Assembly: GCA_016713025.1 (NCBI GenBank) | Contig: JADJPZ010000003.1 | Location: forward strand, 744,001 to 808,000 | Source: Saprospiraceae bacterium | GTDB taxonomy: Bacteria > Bacteroidota > Bacteroidia > Chitinophagales > Saprospiraceae | Direction: 5' to 3' | Length of the DNA stretch: 64,000 nucleotides | In this document: piece by piece, positions 8,828 to 17,667 of the stretch | How the letters are laid out: every line of letters begins with the position of its first letter | Position numbering within the stretch: the stretch's first letter is position 1 | Notes under the pieces: generated by a model | The model's input: the letters and a program-made list of their open reading frames with translations, nothing else | What the model was told of the DNA's origin: nothing | The model's database searches: none | Made by a program: the position numbers and the translations under genes

Positions 8828-9073
8828 ATGGAAGACAAGGAATTTAGATCCACAATATCTAAAATTTTCCCACCTTTCCTTTTAAAGATCCTGATGACTG
8901 CCGTTGGTGCTATACAGTCATTAATACGAGAAAATTCTGCGCTAAACCAAAAATTAAAAACTGTGGAGGCTTCTGTAGAATCTGTATAGCAAAGATTAAG
9001 TAATGTAGAAGACAAAATTAATGATGTCAAGGTAGAAAGACAACTTGGCAGAGGTATTGTAGATCATAAATAA
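8828..9073 (+). pseudogene. small coiled-coil gene with in-frame TAG
   Basis: From ATG 8828 the frame reads MEDKEFRSTISKIFPPFL, then KILMTAVGAIQ, and stops at TAG 8987-8989 (53 residues). The same frame continues open for 27 codons (QRLSNVEDKINDVK...) to TAA at 9073. A CAG-to-TAG change in an 81-codon gene fits. The KILMTAVGAIQ core recurs at 10.1 kb in another damaged copy. The segment resembles the helical C-terminal tails of intramolecular-chaperone proteins, but no function can be assigned. Confidence 0.5.
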
Positions 9074-9172
9074 TTTCTTTTTCACATTCTTTAAAAGTTT
9101 AATGGTATGAGACTTGGATGGCCAATGGTATGTCTTATAGTACATAGACTGGTTTTGATCATAGGGATTTGA

Positions 9173-9463
9173 TTAAACACTAATTATAGTTTTGGGCAGC
9201 AGAGAATAGAAATACAGTTGCAAAAGCCGGCTATTATAACTTTAAAAACGGCAAGCCTCTGGAATTGTATTATTTCAAATAATTCAAATGCTGTGCAAAC
9301 TGTATATCTCCAAGGTCAAATAATTGAACGTAAAAATGGTAAAATGTATGAAGTTAGGTCTGGTGTTTTTAATTTAAAAACCGGAATAACTATTTATAAT
9401 ACAAATAATTACAATGACTTGAAAGGAGAAAAAGTTTTGGTATCCTCCAAAGGTTTTGAATGA
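9173..9463 (+). pseudogene. fragment of a secreted beta-rich protein
   Basis: A frame open from 9173 (just after a TGA) to 9463 has no convincing start codon. It begins like the end of a signal peptide (NYSFGQQRIEIQLQ) and continues as a beta-rich domain (PAIITLKTASLWNC...VYLQGQI...YEVRSGVFNLKTG). This resembles the N-terminal domain of large secreted Bacteroidota proteins. The signal peptide and the C-terminus seem lost, so it is probably a remnant. It overlaps the next start codon by four bases (ATGA). Confidence 0.4.
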
Positions 9464-9996
9464 AAAAAAATTTTAAAATGAAAAACAAGATTCAAATAAA
9501 TACAATTTTTACTCTTTTGTCTATTATTGTATTGGCACAATCATGCTCAAAGTCAGAAAATACAGAACCTGTCAATAAAATAGAAGGCTCTTACACCTTA
9601 AGTGAGTATCAATTAGTTTCAGGGCCGAATAAAATTTTTGGACCTGATGGTAATGGGAGTTTCAAAGTTATCGGTTTTAATTATGATACAACCACATTAA
9701 AAAATGAAAACATTACGATTTCTAAACATTCTGTAAAAGACTCTTTTCGCATTTATGGTTTGAAGTATCCTGAATGGATTTGGCCCGAGATAAAAGTAAA
9801 AAGTATGAATGACAGCTTAAATTTTGATAAAAAATATTTATCAGGGCCACTTTCTTACAGTCTAATTGGATTTATTGCAATAAAAGGAGATAGCCTAAAT
9901 TTAAAATATACGTTTTCAACTTCTAATTTAGACTATAATCTTCAATTTGATTCCAGACAGGTCAAAATTTACTCAGGTAAGGGAATAAGAAAATAA
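9460..9996 (+). CDS. lipoprotein of unknown function
   Basis: A 178-residue protein with a lipoprotein signal (lipobox LAQSC, Cys about residue 29 from the ATG at 9460, or 23 from the ATG at 9478, which gives a more typical signal peptide). The mature part is beta-rich and reminiscent of lipocalin-like lipoproteins (IEGSYTLSEYQLVSG...), but no family was recognised. It would be anchored in the outer or inner membrane. It follows a gene remnant by a 4-bp overlap and may be the intact survivor of a decayed operon. Confidence 0.55.
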   Translation: MKKNFKMKNKIQINTIFTLLSIIVLAQSCSKSENTEPVNKIEGSYTLSEYQLVSGPNKIFGPDGNGSFKVIGFNYDTTTLKNENITISKHSVKDSFRIYGLKYPEWIWPEIKVKSMNDSLNFDKKYLSGPLSYSLIGFIAIKGDSLNLKYTFSTSNLDYNLQFDSRQVKIYSGKGIRK

Positions 9997-10099
9997 TAAA
10001 TAAAACTTTAAAATGGGAACAAATGTAAGGGTGTAGAAAAAATCCTTTTTAATGGATTTGTCTGATTTCCACATGCAATAGCTCGTATAGATGGTGACA

Positions 10100-10277
10100 A
10101 TGAAGTGGCAAATATTCCTTTTCAAAATCCTGATGACTGCCGTTGGTGCTATACAAGCTTTATCAGAAAAATACACAAGACTTGAGAAAATAGAAAATAG
10201 TCAACGATATTTCTACTGATATTCAAATGTTGAAAGCCCATGTTGTGGAAAATAAGAACAATATTGTTGATAAATGA
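10100..10277 (+). pseudogene. second copy of the KILMTAVGAIQ small gene, frameshifted
   Basis: From ATG 10100 the frame reads MKWQIFLFKILMTAVGAIQ, then ALSEKYTRLEKIENSQ and stops at 10217-10219. Shifting frame near 10200-10206 allows continuation (NDISTDIQMLKAHVVENKN) to TGA 10275-10277. The core motif is identical to that at 8.9 kb. It was probably once a paralogue of that small coiled-coil gene. Confidence 0.45.
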
Positions 10278-10322
10278 TTTTTTTGTTCTCAGATAATAGA
10301 ATTTATGGATTTAGGCGGATAT

Positions 10323-11076
10323 TTAAACCCGGATTATGCATTGGAACTTCGTTATGAGAAGTTAAAATGCAATAAATCAGATATTTATATTCGAAAAGCG
10401 TAGCACAGCTACGGTTACAGAAGATAAATAGGGTCTGCTTGATTTAAACTAAACAATTGACTATTAGTTATATGTATTAAAATTTATTGGTTTCGATGCA
10501 TGGCATTGTACTCATTTTGACTAAAACATTTGCACTTCACTCAGTCTTTTGCCCTGTGCGGGCGGCAGTTACTTTTTTGCATCTTTTGCTCTCACATATT
10601 CCTTTGGAATGCTTACCCAGAAAAAAAGTAACCAAAAAACGCTAGTTCAAAAAAAGGTAACTGAATGGTGCAGCTTTGCTGCATTTGAGTGATACGAAAT
10701 CACTCAAAAATGAAGGCACTGATTTAAACTTAAATCAGCTAGGTGTATTGTTGTTCATTCCCGACCTACCCATCCCTTTCGGGTTCCTTCACTTCTCGCA
10801 CTGTCATGCTCGACCTTACAGGATCGTTCAGTCCTGCATTTTTCTATCGCCTTGATTATGAATCGTTTAATTTGTATCATTGTAGACCGGCGATAGACGC
10901 ACTTTTGACTCATCATTCTCTATCACTTGTTTTTGAACGATTTACCAGACCAATAGCTGTCTTTAAATTGAATATTTTGACTTTTTCAGCATGCCCTAAA
11001 TAGTCCGCCGCGGCGGATTCTGATTTGCAGCAGTTTAGCTTCGGAATAGATTTTCTAATGTATAATCCGGGTTAAA
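10323..11076. repeat. non-coding element bounded by inverted repeats
   Basis: The left end (10325-10346, AAACCCGGATTATGCATTGG) is mirrored near the right end (11051-11074; minus strand AACCCGGATTATACATTAG) with two mismatches. The interior lacks a credible gene. It contains a TTGAGTGAT/ATCACTCAA hairpin (about 10685-10708) and an AAAAAAAGTAACCAAAAAAC segment of a kind that recurs in Bacteroidota intergenic DNA. The GC content is locally higher (CCGCCGCGGCGG near 11002-11013). It could be a MITE-like or decayed mobile element. Confidence 0.4.
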
Positions 11077-11094
11077 ATAATACTGATTCATGTT

Positions 11095-11137
11095 AAAAAT
11101 TATGGGCATTGTCCACATGACAATGCCCATAATTTTT
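11095..11137 (-). terminator. bidirectional hairpin terminator
   Basis: A perfect 19-bp stem (11095-11113 with 11119-11137, core TTATGGGCATTGTC) with a 5-nt loop and A/T-rich flanks. It lies directly after the stop of the TPR kinase on the minus strand. Confidence 0.8.
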
Positions 11138-11139
11138 CT

Positions 11140-13506
11140 TCACCCTATCACCACTACCAATTCGGTAACATTCATCCCACCCCTACGCGCTGAATGCACA
11201 AATTGTGCATCCAATGATGTTACTCGTTGACTTACATTGATCAGTCCGTTTCCGTCGCTGTTATTGTTACCATGCGGGTCGAAGGCACGGCCATCGTCTT
11301 TAAGTATAAATTGCAGGTTGTTTTGGTCTGATTCGCAACGGAAAGATACTTCTTTAGCATCGCTGTGTTTAGCGACGTTATTGAGTAGTTCCTTCAAAAC
11401 GAGAAAGATATTTTTACGCTGATCCATACTAAGTGATAGGTCACTATGACTGCAATTGTTCTCAATTTTAAGAAGTACATTTTTTGCTTTGAAAGTTTCT
11501 GAAGCGTATTTAGTGATACGGGTGAGGAGACTTTCTAATTTTTCATTAGATGGATTTACGACCCAGACTATGTCCTGGATACTTTCCATGGCTTCCTGTG
11601 CTCTGTCACCTATCTGTTGCACCCTTTCTTTTTCATAATGGTTTTCCAGATTTTTTAAGGCAGAATGACTCATAATGCTGATACTGGACAATGCACTACC
11701 GACCTCATCGTGCAGATCCTGGCTGATGCGTTTTTTCTCCAGTAAAAGTTTGAGTTCAGAAGCAGCAAATTTCTGGATTTCCTGATCGAGCATTAGCTTG
11801 CTTTTTGATTTTGCCTTTTTTTGGAAATAATAAAAAAACCATGCACTCAATAGAAGTAAACCAGACAATAAGATTACCCAAAGCAATTTGTCCTTTTTTT
11901 CTTCCGCCACTGTATTTTTGGACACTAATAATTCTTGTTTGGTTTGATTAAGTTCGGTACCAGTTGTTGTTGCTATTTCTTCTTTAGCAATTTCCTGGTA
12001 GTCCTGAGATCTGATGATTGAGTCATGGAGAGCCGTTTTTAATTTAAGGTGATAGTTGGCCATTTTATGATTGGCCATTTTCTCATATATGGTTGACAGG
12101 CTTTGATGCACAGCTTCTTGTTCCTGGAGTGAACCAGATGAAAGACTTAGTTGCAACGCTTTTTTGGCAGTGGATAAAGCTTCAAGATGATCTTTTTCAC
12201 TTTTGATAAGGGCGATTTGATTGAGCAAGTAGCTTTTACTGATGGTTGACCCTGCTTTATCTAAAGCTGATACACATTCATTCAGCAGTTTTTGAGCCAA
12301 CACATCATTTCCTTCTTTACTATAAGCGACGCCCATTTGTCCTACACTTAGTATAGATGTTATTTTATCCGCTTCATTGCGCATTTCATAGGCTTTCTTT
12401 GCAAATTCAAATAGTTTTTTTGAATTCCCGATTTTTGCATAGTATTTGGCATTGTTTAGATATAAATTAGCAAGATTTCTGTTATTCGGATTAGAAAGTA
12501 AGTATTTTTGGTACCATTCTTCCGCTTCTTTTCTACCCAATGCTGCATTGGTAATAAATTGATTAAAGTAGCATTGATTTAGTAATTCAATATTTACCGG
12601 AGTCTTATTACTTTCTAAATATTTTATAGCTGACAGATTGTAGTCAGATGCTTCCTTGTATTTGCCGTAATAGTAGGCATTGGCCCCTTTATTAAAGTTT
12701 ACTACAGCCATAAGATTTCCATCTTTCAGTTCTTCAGCGTTTATTTTTGCAGATGCAAGATGAGTCTCTGCTTCTTTGTATTTGCCAAGTTCCATTTTTG
12801 TTGTTGACAAAGAATTGAGTGTGTTTACAAAGTTTCGTTTGTCATCTTCAGGTTTGATCAAAGTGAGCAATTCTTCGAAAGAGCTCTCAGCCTTAATAAA
12901 ATCGCCTTGTTTGATATGAAAATTTCCCATTCTGTTGAGTGACAAAGCCAACTCTCTGGGATCTCCTAATTTTTTTCTTATGTGATAAGATGCTCCAAGA
13001 TAAAAGCCGGCCAAGTCAATATTTCCCATCGCTTCCATTAATACGACCATATTATTATATATCGAAGCCAATCCTTTTTCATCATTTATACTCTTACGGT
13101 AATCGATTACTTTCTGATAATGATACAAGGCTTTGGTATAATCTTTTCCACGGTTAAAATGATTGCCTAATTTTTGATTTGCATTTGTGAAACCGACGCC
13201 ATCTTTCAGAGCCTCAAAAAGAGTAAGACCTTCTTTGTAGCAAAAAAATGAAGAGTCGATTTTGTTTTCTTTGTAATAACAGTCTCCCAGGGTAAGAAAA
13301 GCCTTTGCAATTTCCTTACTTTTTTGATTTGATTCTCCCCTTTCCAAAATTTCGAGACATAAATGCTTGGATCTGCCTAAATCACTTCTATATAGTTGCT
13401 CAGCCTGATCATTCAGTTTTTTTAGATAGACTTCTAGGGTGTCTGTTTGACCATAAACTAATGAAAAGGTACATAGGATAAGACCAGAAAGTAATTTTTT
13501 GAGCAT
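11140..13506 (-). CDS. TPR-repeat sensor histidine kinase
   Basis: A 788-residue protein: signal peptide (about 1-19), then several tetratricopeptide repeats over residues ~30-500 (for example AKAFLTLGDCYYKENKIDSS), one transmembrane helix (~545-562, LLWVILLSGLLLLSAWFFYY), then a HisKA_3 domain (KRISQDLHDEVGSALSSIS, with His as the phospho-acceptor) and an HATPase domain (ELLNNVAKHS N box, DDGRAFDPHG, DGNGL). The TPR part would sit in the periplasm. Such kinases normally pair with NarL- or LytTR-type regulators; none is adjacent, but a LytTR protein lies 3.2 kb away and a NarL-type regulator at 52.7 kb. A -7 box (TATATTTG, 13588-13595 on the minus strand) suits transcription start near 13581. 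A 636-bp near-identical copy of its TPR segment lies at 17.0-17.7 kb. Confidence 0.9.
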   Translation of the reverse strand: MLKKLLSGLILCTFSLVYGQTDTLEVYLKKLNDQAEQLYRSDLGRSKHLCLEILERGESNQKSKEIAKAFLTLGDCYYKENKIDSSFFCYKEGLTLFEALKDGVGFTNANQKLGNHFNRGKDYTKALYHYQKVIDYRKSINDEKGLASIYNNMVVLMEAMGNIDLAGFYLGASYHIRKKLGDPRELALSLNRMGNFHIKQGDFIKAESSFEELLTLIKPEDDKRNFVNTLNSLSTTKMELGKYKEAETHLASAKINAEELKDGNLMAVVNFNKGANAYYYGKYKEASDYNLSAIKYLESNKTPVNIELLNQCYFNQFITNAALGRKEAEEWYQKYLLSNPNNRNLANLYLNNAKYYAKIGNSKKLFEFAKKAYEMRNEADKITSILSVGQMGVAYSKEGNDVLAQKLLNECVSALDKAGSTISKSYLLNQIALIKSEKDHLEALSTAKKALQLSLSSGSLQEQEAVHQSLSTIYEKMANHKMANYHLKLKTALHDSIIRSQDYQEIAKEEIATTTGTELNQTKQELLVSKNTVAEEKKDKLLWVILLSGLLLLSAWFFYYFQKKAKSKSKLMLDQEIQKFAASELKLLLEKKRISQDLHDEVGSALSSISIMSHSALKNLENHYEKERVQQIGDRAQEAMESIQDIVWVVNPSNEKLESLLTRITKYASETFKAKNVLLKIENNCSHSDLSLSMDQRKNIFLVLKELLNNVAKHSDAKEVSFRCESDQNNLQFILKDDGRAFDPHGNNNSDGNGLINVSQRVTSLDAQFVHSARRGGMNVTELVVVIG

Positions 13507-13587
13507 TTTTTATCATTATTTTGCAGTTATTAAAAAGTGTACAAAGAAATATGAATTATTATTTCATGATTTCAAGAATTATTGGTA

Positions 13588-13595
13588 CAAATATA
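13588..13595 (-). promoter_or_regulatory. -7 box of TPR kinase promoter
   Basis: TATATTTG on the minus strand matches TAnnTTTG and lies about 80 bp before the kinase ATG. The rest of 13507-13704 shows no other gene or site, and no palindrome of the local regulon. Confidence 0.45.
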
Positions 13596-13704
13596 ACTTT
13601 AATATTAATTTATTCACTCTTTTATTCTGAAAAATGCTTAAAAACACTAATCGTTCTCATAGCGTATTATTCCGTAAAAGAAATTAATCATTACCGCATG
13701 CTAA

Positions 13705-16509
13705 TTATTCAGGATTAATTACAGGACGTATTGTGAGAATATTCGGTTGGTTAATGATCAGATTGCCATTTTGCTGAACGGTAAGTTTGCTTACAATAGA
13801 ATTTGATAAATCAAAAGTCACCTCATGATTGGGACAAATGATAACTTCATAATCATCATCAGGGAGTGTGCTGTTATACCAGGTATTAAGATTACTCCAT
13901 AATCCTGTACTTTTTGAAACTTTCTGATTTTGTGGTAATATATTGATATATAATGCAGTACCGGTTTTTTCAAGCCAAACATAGTCTGGATTAAATATTT
14001 GATCATCATCATTATTGATAAAGATGAATTGCAGCGAATTATCATAAGTGAGGTTAGGAAGGGTAGTAGAAAGATTGATTAGTACATATCTGCCTGGAAC
14101 TAAATTTTGTGGAGACCCTAAATTTATCTTTATTTTACCATTAAGATGAGCACCATTCGTAAGAGTCATAGAATCTCTATTATCAAAATCGTATAATTCA
14201 AAATAAATCAAGGATGAGGTATCAAATACATTATTGCCTGAAGGGAAAAATAAATTGCCATAATCATAGCCAGGGCCAATTGTTTTACAATAAATTTGAG
14301 GACTATTCCAAACTTGGACCAGGCCTTCACCTTTAACACTTTTTACATTAATAGGCAAATTCGATTTAAACCTTACTATGTTAGGAGCACTTCCATACAA
14401 AAATACTTCTGTCGAATCTAAATCTGCAAGATCCCTTAATTCTAAATAAGTTCCATATAGGATAACTTTACCATTAAATTTCCATCCTGTTCCTTTAATA
14501 GTATCTGAGAAGTAAGCATAGGTCTCACTTTCTTGACCTGTGATAAATGATTTACCTGTTGTAAGCTGAACGCTTGTCAAATCTAAAACAATTTGGGCAT
14601 AATCTTCTGTGTTAATATTTATGCCTATAGTGCAATCATTTTTAAAACTTGCTTCAAGGCTAATGTGTGCAGTTCTATTCAAGTCGGAAGTGATACTTCC
14701 TGATGTCATGATAAGAGATCGAATAAAATTACTGAAACCATTAAGTTTTGCGCTACCATGAGTGATATCATGCCTTAACACATTAAAATTATTATTTGCA
14801 ATAATTTGGCCATAAAAGTTCTGTAATCTACTTACCTTAAATGTATCAGTTAACGTCAATGTAGCAAAGTCTACTGACACAATAGGGTAAGAACCATTAG
14901 TGCTAAAGTAAGAATCTGTGATATTATTAATTGTTCCATTGGCGAGGATGTTGAGGTTTTCTCCAACAGCCATAACGACAGCTCCATTACTAATAAAATT
15001 TACTTGACTCACTTTCACTGGACGGGCAACGTATATTATTGAATTTGCAGTGGTAGAAAACTTTTTAAGGTCAAATTGCCCATTGATAGTAAAATAAGTA
15101 TTTGTAGGGAAAGGGTAATCAAATTTTATATTGGCTGTATTCGCTGTAGATCTAGATAAGTAAATATTATTACTAAGAAATATTACTGAACCTCCATTAT
15201 CTATTAGATTTGCAGTAGATGCTTTAACATTAATATTGATTGGATTTAAGATTAAGGTACCACCTATTTTGACACTGACACTGTCGTTCGATCCTTCCCA
15301 AGTTAAATTGCCATTTATCTTTACTTCTTCAGTTATCTCCAGATTTCCTTTGCCATGAGAGAAAGGAGGAAGGTGAGATTTAAAAGTAGTATTACATGTC
15401 GTAGAAGTATTTATTTTTGCTGATATAATTGAATTGCCTAGATTTGCACTTTGTCTTATAAATAACTTACCACTTCCCGAAATTAAAGCTTTACTGCTAT
15501 TTGATTCATCATAGTTTGTCACAAGACCTTTAATAATAATGCTATCAGCGGATGTAATATTTAATGTTCCACCCTGTACATAATAAGTATGATTGTGGGT
15601 CACATTTGTAAGCTTATTTGCGATGTTGATTTGACCTCCAGAAATGGCTTCAAAATTGCCACTATAATTTTCATAATTTCCAACTAATAGATTTAGACTT
15701 GCTCCATTCTTTACTCTTACATAATTGGAGACACTTGTGCCATATAGACCTTTAAAAGAATTAGCACCACTTTTAAATTCTAATGTTGAAGGGCTGGTGG
15801 TATTAGATAAAAAAATTGGTCCATTAATATTGATTGGGGCATTAAAATATATCCAACCTAAAGCAGTTAAATTAGTCATTAAGGTTGGACTCAAAATATT
15901 AGCATATCCTGTAGCACAATTTTTTAATACATTTCCAAGATTAATTGGTAGGTTGTTTAGATGTTGTAGTATGAAAGTTGGATTACCTAAGCCATAAAAG
16001 TTGAAATTTATGGTGGTATTTGTGATGCTAACACCTGCAGAATTTCCAACAATAAGATCCCCTTGATACCATGTAAGGGTTTGAGCTCTGGTGTGGGTTT
16101 TGAATACTGCTTGGGTATGTGCGAGTGGATCTCCCGTCATATATGATCTTATTATAATAGTTTGTGGAAGAAGTGAGTCTATGCCGCTAACAGTTCCTGC
16201 CTGAAAATATAAAACAGAAGGTGAAAATGTTTTCTCACAAAATATTTTAGAATTATTGGTTAGCGTACATTGGTTAATACTTACATTGGTATCTATTATT
16301 AGGGAGTCATTTGCAAGATCAACTGTTATATTGTCTACACTCTGTGGCACTCCTACAGGGCTCCAATTATTTGCGTTTGACCATAGCCTGTTTCCTCCTG
16401 AATTGGTAAAAACATAATTTGCTGCAAAGCCCTGATAAGTAATAATACAATAGAATAATGATAAAGAGACTTTAATGGATATGTGGTTTAATTTAATTTT
16501 TAAATTCAT
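13705..16509 (-). CDS. large secreted beta-rich surface protein
   Basis: A 934-residue protein with a signal peptide (about 1-29, ending QGFAA). The rest is low in charge and rich in Asn, Thr, Ser and Ile, with repeating short strands, the look of a parallel beta-helix or adhesin-like repeat protein. Both ends carry a G-x-W-S-N-x-x-N-W module (GNRLWSNANNWSPVGVPQSV near residue 38; STGLWSNLNTWYNSTLPDDD near residue 870), typical of large secreted Bacteroidota repeat proteins. No T9SS sorting domain is evident at the C-terminus. It is divergent from the LytTR gene and controlled by palindrome promoter D1, so it is a likely regulon output. Function is unknown; a surface structure or adhesin is plausible. 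Confidence 0.75.
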   Translation of the reverse strand: MNLKIKLNHISIKVSLSLFYCIITYQGFAANYVFTNSGGNRLWSNANNWSPVGVPQSVDNITVDLANDSLIIDTNVSINQCTLTNNSKIFCEKTFSPSVLYFQAGTVSGIDSLLPQTIIIRSYMTGDPLAHTQAVFKTHTRAQTLTWYQGDLIVGNSAGVSITNTTINFNFYGLGNPTFILQHLNNLPINLGNVLKNCATGYANILSPTLMTNLTALGWIYFNAPININGPIFLSNTTSPSTLEFKSGANSFKGLYGTSVSNYVRVKNGASLNLLVGNYENYSGNFEAISGGQINIANKLTNVTHNHTYYVQGGTLNITSADSIIIKGLVTNYDESNSSKALISGSGKLFIRQSANLGNSIISAKINTSTTCNTTFKSHLPPFSHGKGNLEITEEVKINGNLTWEGSNDSVSVKIGGTLILNPININVKASTANLIDNGGSVIFLSNNIYLSRSTANTANIKFDYPFPTNTYFTINGQFDLKKFSTTANSIIYVARPVKVSQVNFISNGAVVMAVGENLNILANGTINNITDSYFSTNGSYPIVSVDFATLTLTDTFKVSRLQNFYGQIIANNNFNVLRHDITHGSAKLNGFSNFIRSLIMTSGSITSDLNRTAHISLEASFKNDCTIGININTEDYAQIVLDLTSVQLTTGKSFITGQESETYAYFSDTIKGTGWKFNGKVILYGTYLELRDLADLDSTEVFLYGSAPNIVRFKSNLPINVKSVKGEGLVQVWNSPQIYCKTIGPGYDYGNLFFPSGNNVFDTSSLIYFELYDFDNRDSMTLTNGAHLNGKIKINLGSPQNLVPGRYVLINLSTTLPNLTYDNSLQFIFINNDDDQIFNPDYVWLEKTGTALYINILPQNQKVSKSTGLWSNLNTWYNSTLPDDDYEVIICPNHEVTFDLSNSIVSKLTVQQNGNLIINQPNILTIRPVINPE

Positions 16510-16541
16510 CTTAACTTGGTTTTAAACATAAATTTACAGAG

Positions 16542-16590
16542 CAAAAATATCTATTATGCGAGTAACAGTCTGTCATCCTTTTAGGTGACA
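16542..16590 (-). promoter_or_regulatory. palindrome-controlled promoter D1 (leftward)
   Basis: On the minus strand, TGTCACCTAAAAGGATGACA (16571-16590) is followed after 21 bp by TATTTTTG (16542-16549). It drives the 934-residue secreted protein, starting about 26 nt before its ATG. Confidence 0.85.
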
Positions 16591-16614
16591 AACTTAATAA
16601 GATTTAGAAAAATT

Positions 16615-16663
16615 TGTCACCCTTTCTTATGACAAACATAGATATAAAATCCCATTATTTTTG
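16615..16663 (+). promoter_or_regulatory. palindrome-controlled promoter D2 (rightward)
   Basis: TGTCACCCTTTCTTATGACA (16615-16634), 21 bp, then TATTTTTG (16656-16663). It drives the LytTR gene. D1 and D2 are 44 bp apart, the same as A1 and A2. Confidence 0.85.
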
Positions 16664-16675
16664 CGTCAAATAAAG

Positions 16676-17023
16676 ATGATTGCCATGAAACATGATGTAA
16701 ATTATTCTCAACCAAAACCAATAATAGTTAAAGATAAAAAACTTAAACGGATTATTACTCCTTCTGACATAGTGTATATTACTGCGAAGAGTAATTACTC
16801 ATTATTAAAATTGGTTGATGGCGGCCAAATTTTTACTTCAAAAACGCTAAAATACTGGGTCAATACGATTGGTCCGAACCCCGGTTTTTTAAGGGTTCAC
16901 CGAGGTACTTTAGTCAATAACGATCATGTCAGGGAATTTTTACCTAAAAAAAGAGTATTTATCGTCACCGGAAATCATGAATTATCAATTTCCAGAAGGT
17001 CACTAAAGTGTATAAGTTCTTAA
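16676..17023 (+). CDS. stand-alone LytTR DNA-binding regulator
   Basis: A protein of about 115 residues (MIAMKHDVNYSQ...) consisting almost only of a LytTR DNA-binding domain: IVYITAKSNYSLLKLVDGG, then FLRVHRGTLVNNDHV, the conserved core of this family. There is no receiver domain, so it is not a classical response regulator. The -7 box at 16656-16663 puts the transcription start near 16670, so an upstream TTG at 16661 cannot be the start. ATG 16676 or 16685 gives an almost leaderless mRNA. Palindrome D2 in its own promoter suggests autoregulation. It is the best in-locus candidate for the palindrome-binding protein, though LytTR sites are more often direct repeats, so this is an inference. 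Confidence 0.85.
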   Translation: MIAMKHDVNYSQPKPIIVKDKKLKRIITPSDIVYITAKSNYSLLKLVDGGQIFTSKTLKYWVNTIGPNPGFLRVHRGTLVNNDHVREFLPKKRVFIVTGNHELSISRRSLKCISS

Positions 17024-17031
17024 CCTAAGGA

Positions 17032-17667
17032 TATTACTTTCTAAATATTTTATAGCTGACAGATTGTAGTCAGATGCTTCCTTGTATTTGCCGTAATAGT
17101 AGGCATTGGCCCCTTTATTAAAGTTTACTACAGCCATAAGATTTCCATCTTTCAGTTCTTCAGCGTTTATTTTTGCAGATGCAAGATGAGTCTCTGCTTC
17201 TTTGTATTTGCCAAGTTCCATTTTTGTTGTTGACAAAGAATTGAGTGTGTTTACAAAGTTTCGTTTGTCATCTTCAGGCTTGATCAAAGTGAGCAATTCT
17301 TCGAAAGAGCTCTCAGCCTTAATGAAATCGCCTTGTTTTATATGAAAATTTCCCATTCTGTTGAGTGACAAAGCCAACTCTCTGGGATCTCCTAATTTTT
17401 TTCTTATGTGATAAGATGCTCCAAGATAAAAGCCGGCCAAGTCAATATTTCCCATCGCTTCCATTAATACGACCATATTATTATATATCGAAGCCAATCC
17501 TTTTTCATCATTTATACTCTTACGGTAATCGATTACTTTCTGATAATGATACAAGGCTTTGGTATAATCTTTTCCACGGTTAAAATGATTGCCTAATTTT
17601 TGATTTGCATTTGTGAAACCGACGCCATCTTTCAGAGCCTCAAAAAGAGTAAGACCTTCTTTATAGC
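17032..17667 (-). pseudogene. duplicated internal fragment of the TPR kinase
   Basis: These 636 bp match 12606-13241 with four substitutions that I could see, and correspond to about residues 89-300 (TPR region) of the kinase. The match ends abruptly on both sides. There is no native start, signal peptide or kinase domain. An open frame reaches 17689 through a short unrelated leader (MCLLGRIRY) but is unlikely to be a real gene. It lies tail-to-tail with the LytTR gene. Confidence 0.9.

Noticed and set aside
10743..11003. An 86-codon frame inside the inverted-repeat element
   Set aside because: Composition is repeat-like, with no start signal or recognisable domain.
13521..13718. A 65-codon hydrophobic plus-strand frame between the TPR kinase and the secreted protein
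   Set aside because: It overlaps the likely kinase promoter and the 3' end of the neighbouring gene; composition only reflects AT-rich DNA.
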